Shown piece by piece: positions 33,390 to 34,612 of a stretch of DNA of 34,612 bases. Each line of letters begins with the position of its first letter. Position 1 is the stretch's first letter. The DNA comes from an uncultured Paracoccaceae bacterium (GTDB lineage Bacteria; Pseudomonadota; Alphaproteobacteria; Rhodobacterales; Rhodobacteraceae). The DNA lies in the NCBI GenBank assembly GCA_947501025.1, contig CANMUM010000020.1:1-34612 (forward strand), in the 5' to 3' direction. The translations under genes and the position numbers were made by a program. The notes below the pieces were generated by a model. That model was given only the letters and a program-made list of their open reading frames with translations. It searched no databases and was not told the DNA's origin.

Positions 33390-33974
33390 AACCGTATTGG
33401 CACAACAGAACAACAGGTCTTTAACGGCAAGTGGGAAGTTCGAGAATTTGAGACTGACGACTTAGGTGCTCCGTTGCATGGGCTTGATTTTGGATTTTCA
33501 CAAGATCCGATGGCAGCAGTTCGTTGCTATCTCAAAGATGAGGTTCTGTATATTTCGCATGAGGCATACAAAAAAGGCGTGGAGCAGGATCATACGGTTG
33601 ATTTTGTTTCAAAGCATATTCCGATGATAGAGCAGTTTGTTATCAGAGCTGATAGTGCTGAGCCAAAATCAATTAGCTATTTGCAGCGTCACGGTTTTCC
33701 ACGGATTGAGGGCGTAAAAAAATGGCAAAACTCTATAACTGAGGGCGTTCGTTGGATGCGAGGTCTAAAGCGTATAGTGATCCACCCTAGATGTGAGAAC
33801 GCAGCCAAAGAGTTTAGGCTTTACAGTCATAAGGTTGACAAAAGAACAGGCGATATTCTTCCAAATATTGTTGACGCAAACAACCATATTATTGATGCAA
33901 TTAGATACGCGTTGCAGCAGCTGATTAAGCAAATTGGTACTACTACCACAGGACAAGTTACAGGCTTATACTAA
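33390..33974 (+). pseudogene. Phage terminase large subunit, C-terminal (nuclease) fragment
   Basis: Open frame of 194 codons after a TGA at 33387. It reads 'NRIGTTEQQVFNGKWEVREFE', shown in two overlapping parts in related terminases, then 'HGLDFGFSQDPMA' (first acidic residue of the RNase H-like nuclease), 'IRADSAEPKSISYLQRHGF' and 'ILPNIVDANNHIIDAIRYAL' (further acidic residues). The N-terminal ATPase half with Walker motifs, about 220 residues, is missing, and the only start inside is a TTG at 33474. So it is the C-terminal part of a large terminase, cut by a deletion. Its stop overlaps the portal start (TAATG), the normal phage order. Confidence 0.8.
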
Positions 33975-34612
33975 TGGAAGTTAAAACAAAGCACCCTGAG
34001 CTGACCCCTCTTATAGAGGGGCAGTGGGCGCAAATGCGCGACACGGTGGCGGGTAACGCAAAGGTGAAGGGCGCAGGCAAGACGTATTTGCCAATGCCAA
34101 GTGGCTTTGCTGGAAGCGTAGACGGCGGAACCGCAGCTTATGATGCATACAAGCACCGTGCGCTTTTTCCTGATATTCTGGATGTTACGGTTGCTACAAT
34201 TATCGGCGCAATCCATGCAAAAGAGTTCAAAATCGAAATGCCTGTTAAACTTTCAGGTGTTATTTTAGAAAATGCCGACGGCAAAAACACACCTCTTGAG
34301 GTGTTTCACAAGCGCATTACGCGTCAACTATGTGAGGTTGGCAGGGTTGGGGTCATAACTGACGTTAATGCCGATGGAGATGCATATTTAGCAGTTTATA
34401 GCGCCGAAAGCATCATAAATTGGGATAATGGCTTCTATGTCCTTGATGAAACCCGCCAAGAGCGCAATGGATTCGAGTGGAAAAAAATTGAGCGTTACCG
34501 AGTATTAGAGATTGTGAATGGGGTTTATAATGTTGCGATTTATGACGGCGAAGGTAGCAAGATCGCAGACGAGGGTGTTGAGAACGTAAACGCGCGCGGC
34601 GGTGCGCCCATA
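33974..34612 (+). CDS. Phage portal protein, DUF4055 family (partial)
   Basis: The first 213 residues of a portal-like protein that runs off the window. 'LIEGQWAQMRDTVAGNAKVKGAGKTYLP', shown here in two halves (about 13-27 and 28-40), and 'AAYDAYKHRALFPDILDVTVATIIGAIHAK' (about 55-84) match the N-terminal pattern of DUF4055 phage proteins, whose members replace or resemble portals next to the large terminase. Portals form the dodecameric ring through which the motor packages DNA. No frameshift is seen in the visible part. The start overlaps the terminase stop by one base, so it was coupled to it. Confidence 0.8.
   Translation, partial: MEVKTKHPELTPLIEGQWAQMRDTVAGNAKVKGAGKTYLPMPSGFAGSVDGGTAAYDAYKHRALFPDILDVTVATIIGAIHAKEFKIEMPVKLSGVILENADGKNTPLEVFHKRITRQLCEVGRVGVITDVNADGDAYLAVYSAESIINWDNGFYVLDETRQERNGFEWKKIERYRVLEIVNGVYNVAIYDGEGSKIADEGVENVNARGGAPI

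Noticed and set aside
1-34612. CRISPR arrays or insertion sequences
   Set aside because: No regularly spaced repeats, cas-like proteins, transposase motifs or terminal inverted repeats with target duplications were seen.

Overview
The window looks like the chromosome of a moderately AT-rich alphaproteobacterium, most like the Hyphomicrobiales/Rhodobacterales side of the class. Signs are an IalB-type secreted protein, a Tat-exported DUF882 peptidase beside a YcbB-type L,D-transpeptidase, an lpd ... lipA ... ratA neighbourhood, and many start/stop overlaps. The assignment rests on gene content read by eye; no search was possible.

Layout. (1) Positions 1-597: a tRNA-Leu(CAA) gene with a truncated tyrosine-recombinase N-terminus just beyond its 3' end, i.e. 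the edge of an element that continues off the left side. (2) 686-6186: envelope and housekeeping genes (YqaA/DedA-like membrane protein and dsbB, parE, a MATE exporter, an SppA-like signal peptide peptidase). (3) 6205-11920: an envelope block. A DUF882 peptidase gene diverges across a 340-nt AT-rich control region from an operon of L,D-transpeptidase, LpxD-like acyltransferase, dedicated acyl carrier protein and ketoacyl-ACP synthase, with the last genes translationally coupled. (4) 11941-19778: ialB, a HerA-like ATPase, a small lipoprotein, a bactofilin/M23-peptidase pair and a large AsmA-like protein. (5) 19785-22765: queA, then a single reading frame that joins an MFS transporter to a DUF924 domain. 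(6) 22958-26742: lpd with a tightly packed tail (quinone reductase-like flavoprotein, a 32-aa lipoprotein not expected from ORF calling, a YjbR protein, a TerB-like membrane protein) converging on a TauE/SafE permease. (7) 26840-32126: aqpZ, lipA, a hybrid histidine kinase, a small membrane protein, ratA and an orphan EnvZ-like kinase. (8) 32215-34612: tRNA-Asn(GTT) followed by a decaying prophage.

How the genes work together. The central theme is the cell envelope: peptidoglycan cross-linking and trimming (L,D-transpeptidase, DUF882, M23 with bactofilin), lipid acylation (LpxD-like/ACP/KAS), outer-membrane lipid handling (AsmA-like), disulfide formation and membrane proteolysis. A second theme is lipoate-dependent central metabolism (lpd, lipA).

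The most interesting points are the L,D-transpeptidase/LpxD-like/ACP/KAS operon as a candidate dedicated envelope-acylation module, the MFS-DUF924 fusion, a perfect 14-bp palindrome in front of lpd, and the prophage remnant, where three decayed genes can be reconstructed (a T5-to-T6 frameshift, two in-frame stops, and a deletion junction that truncates a repressor and a terminase at once).
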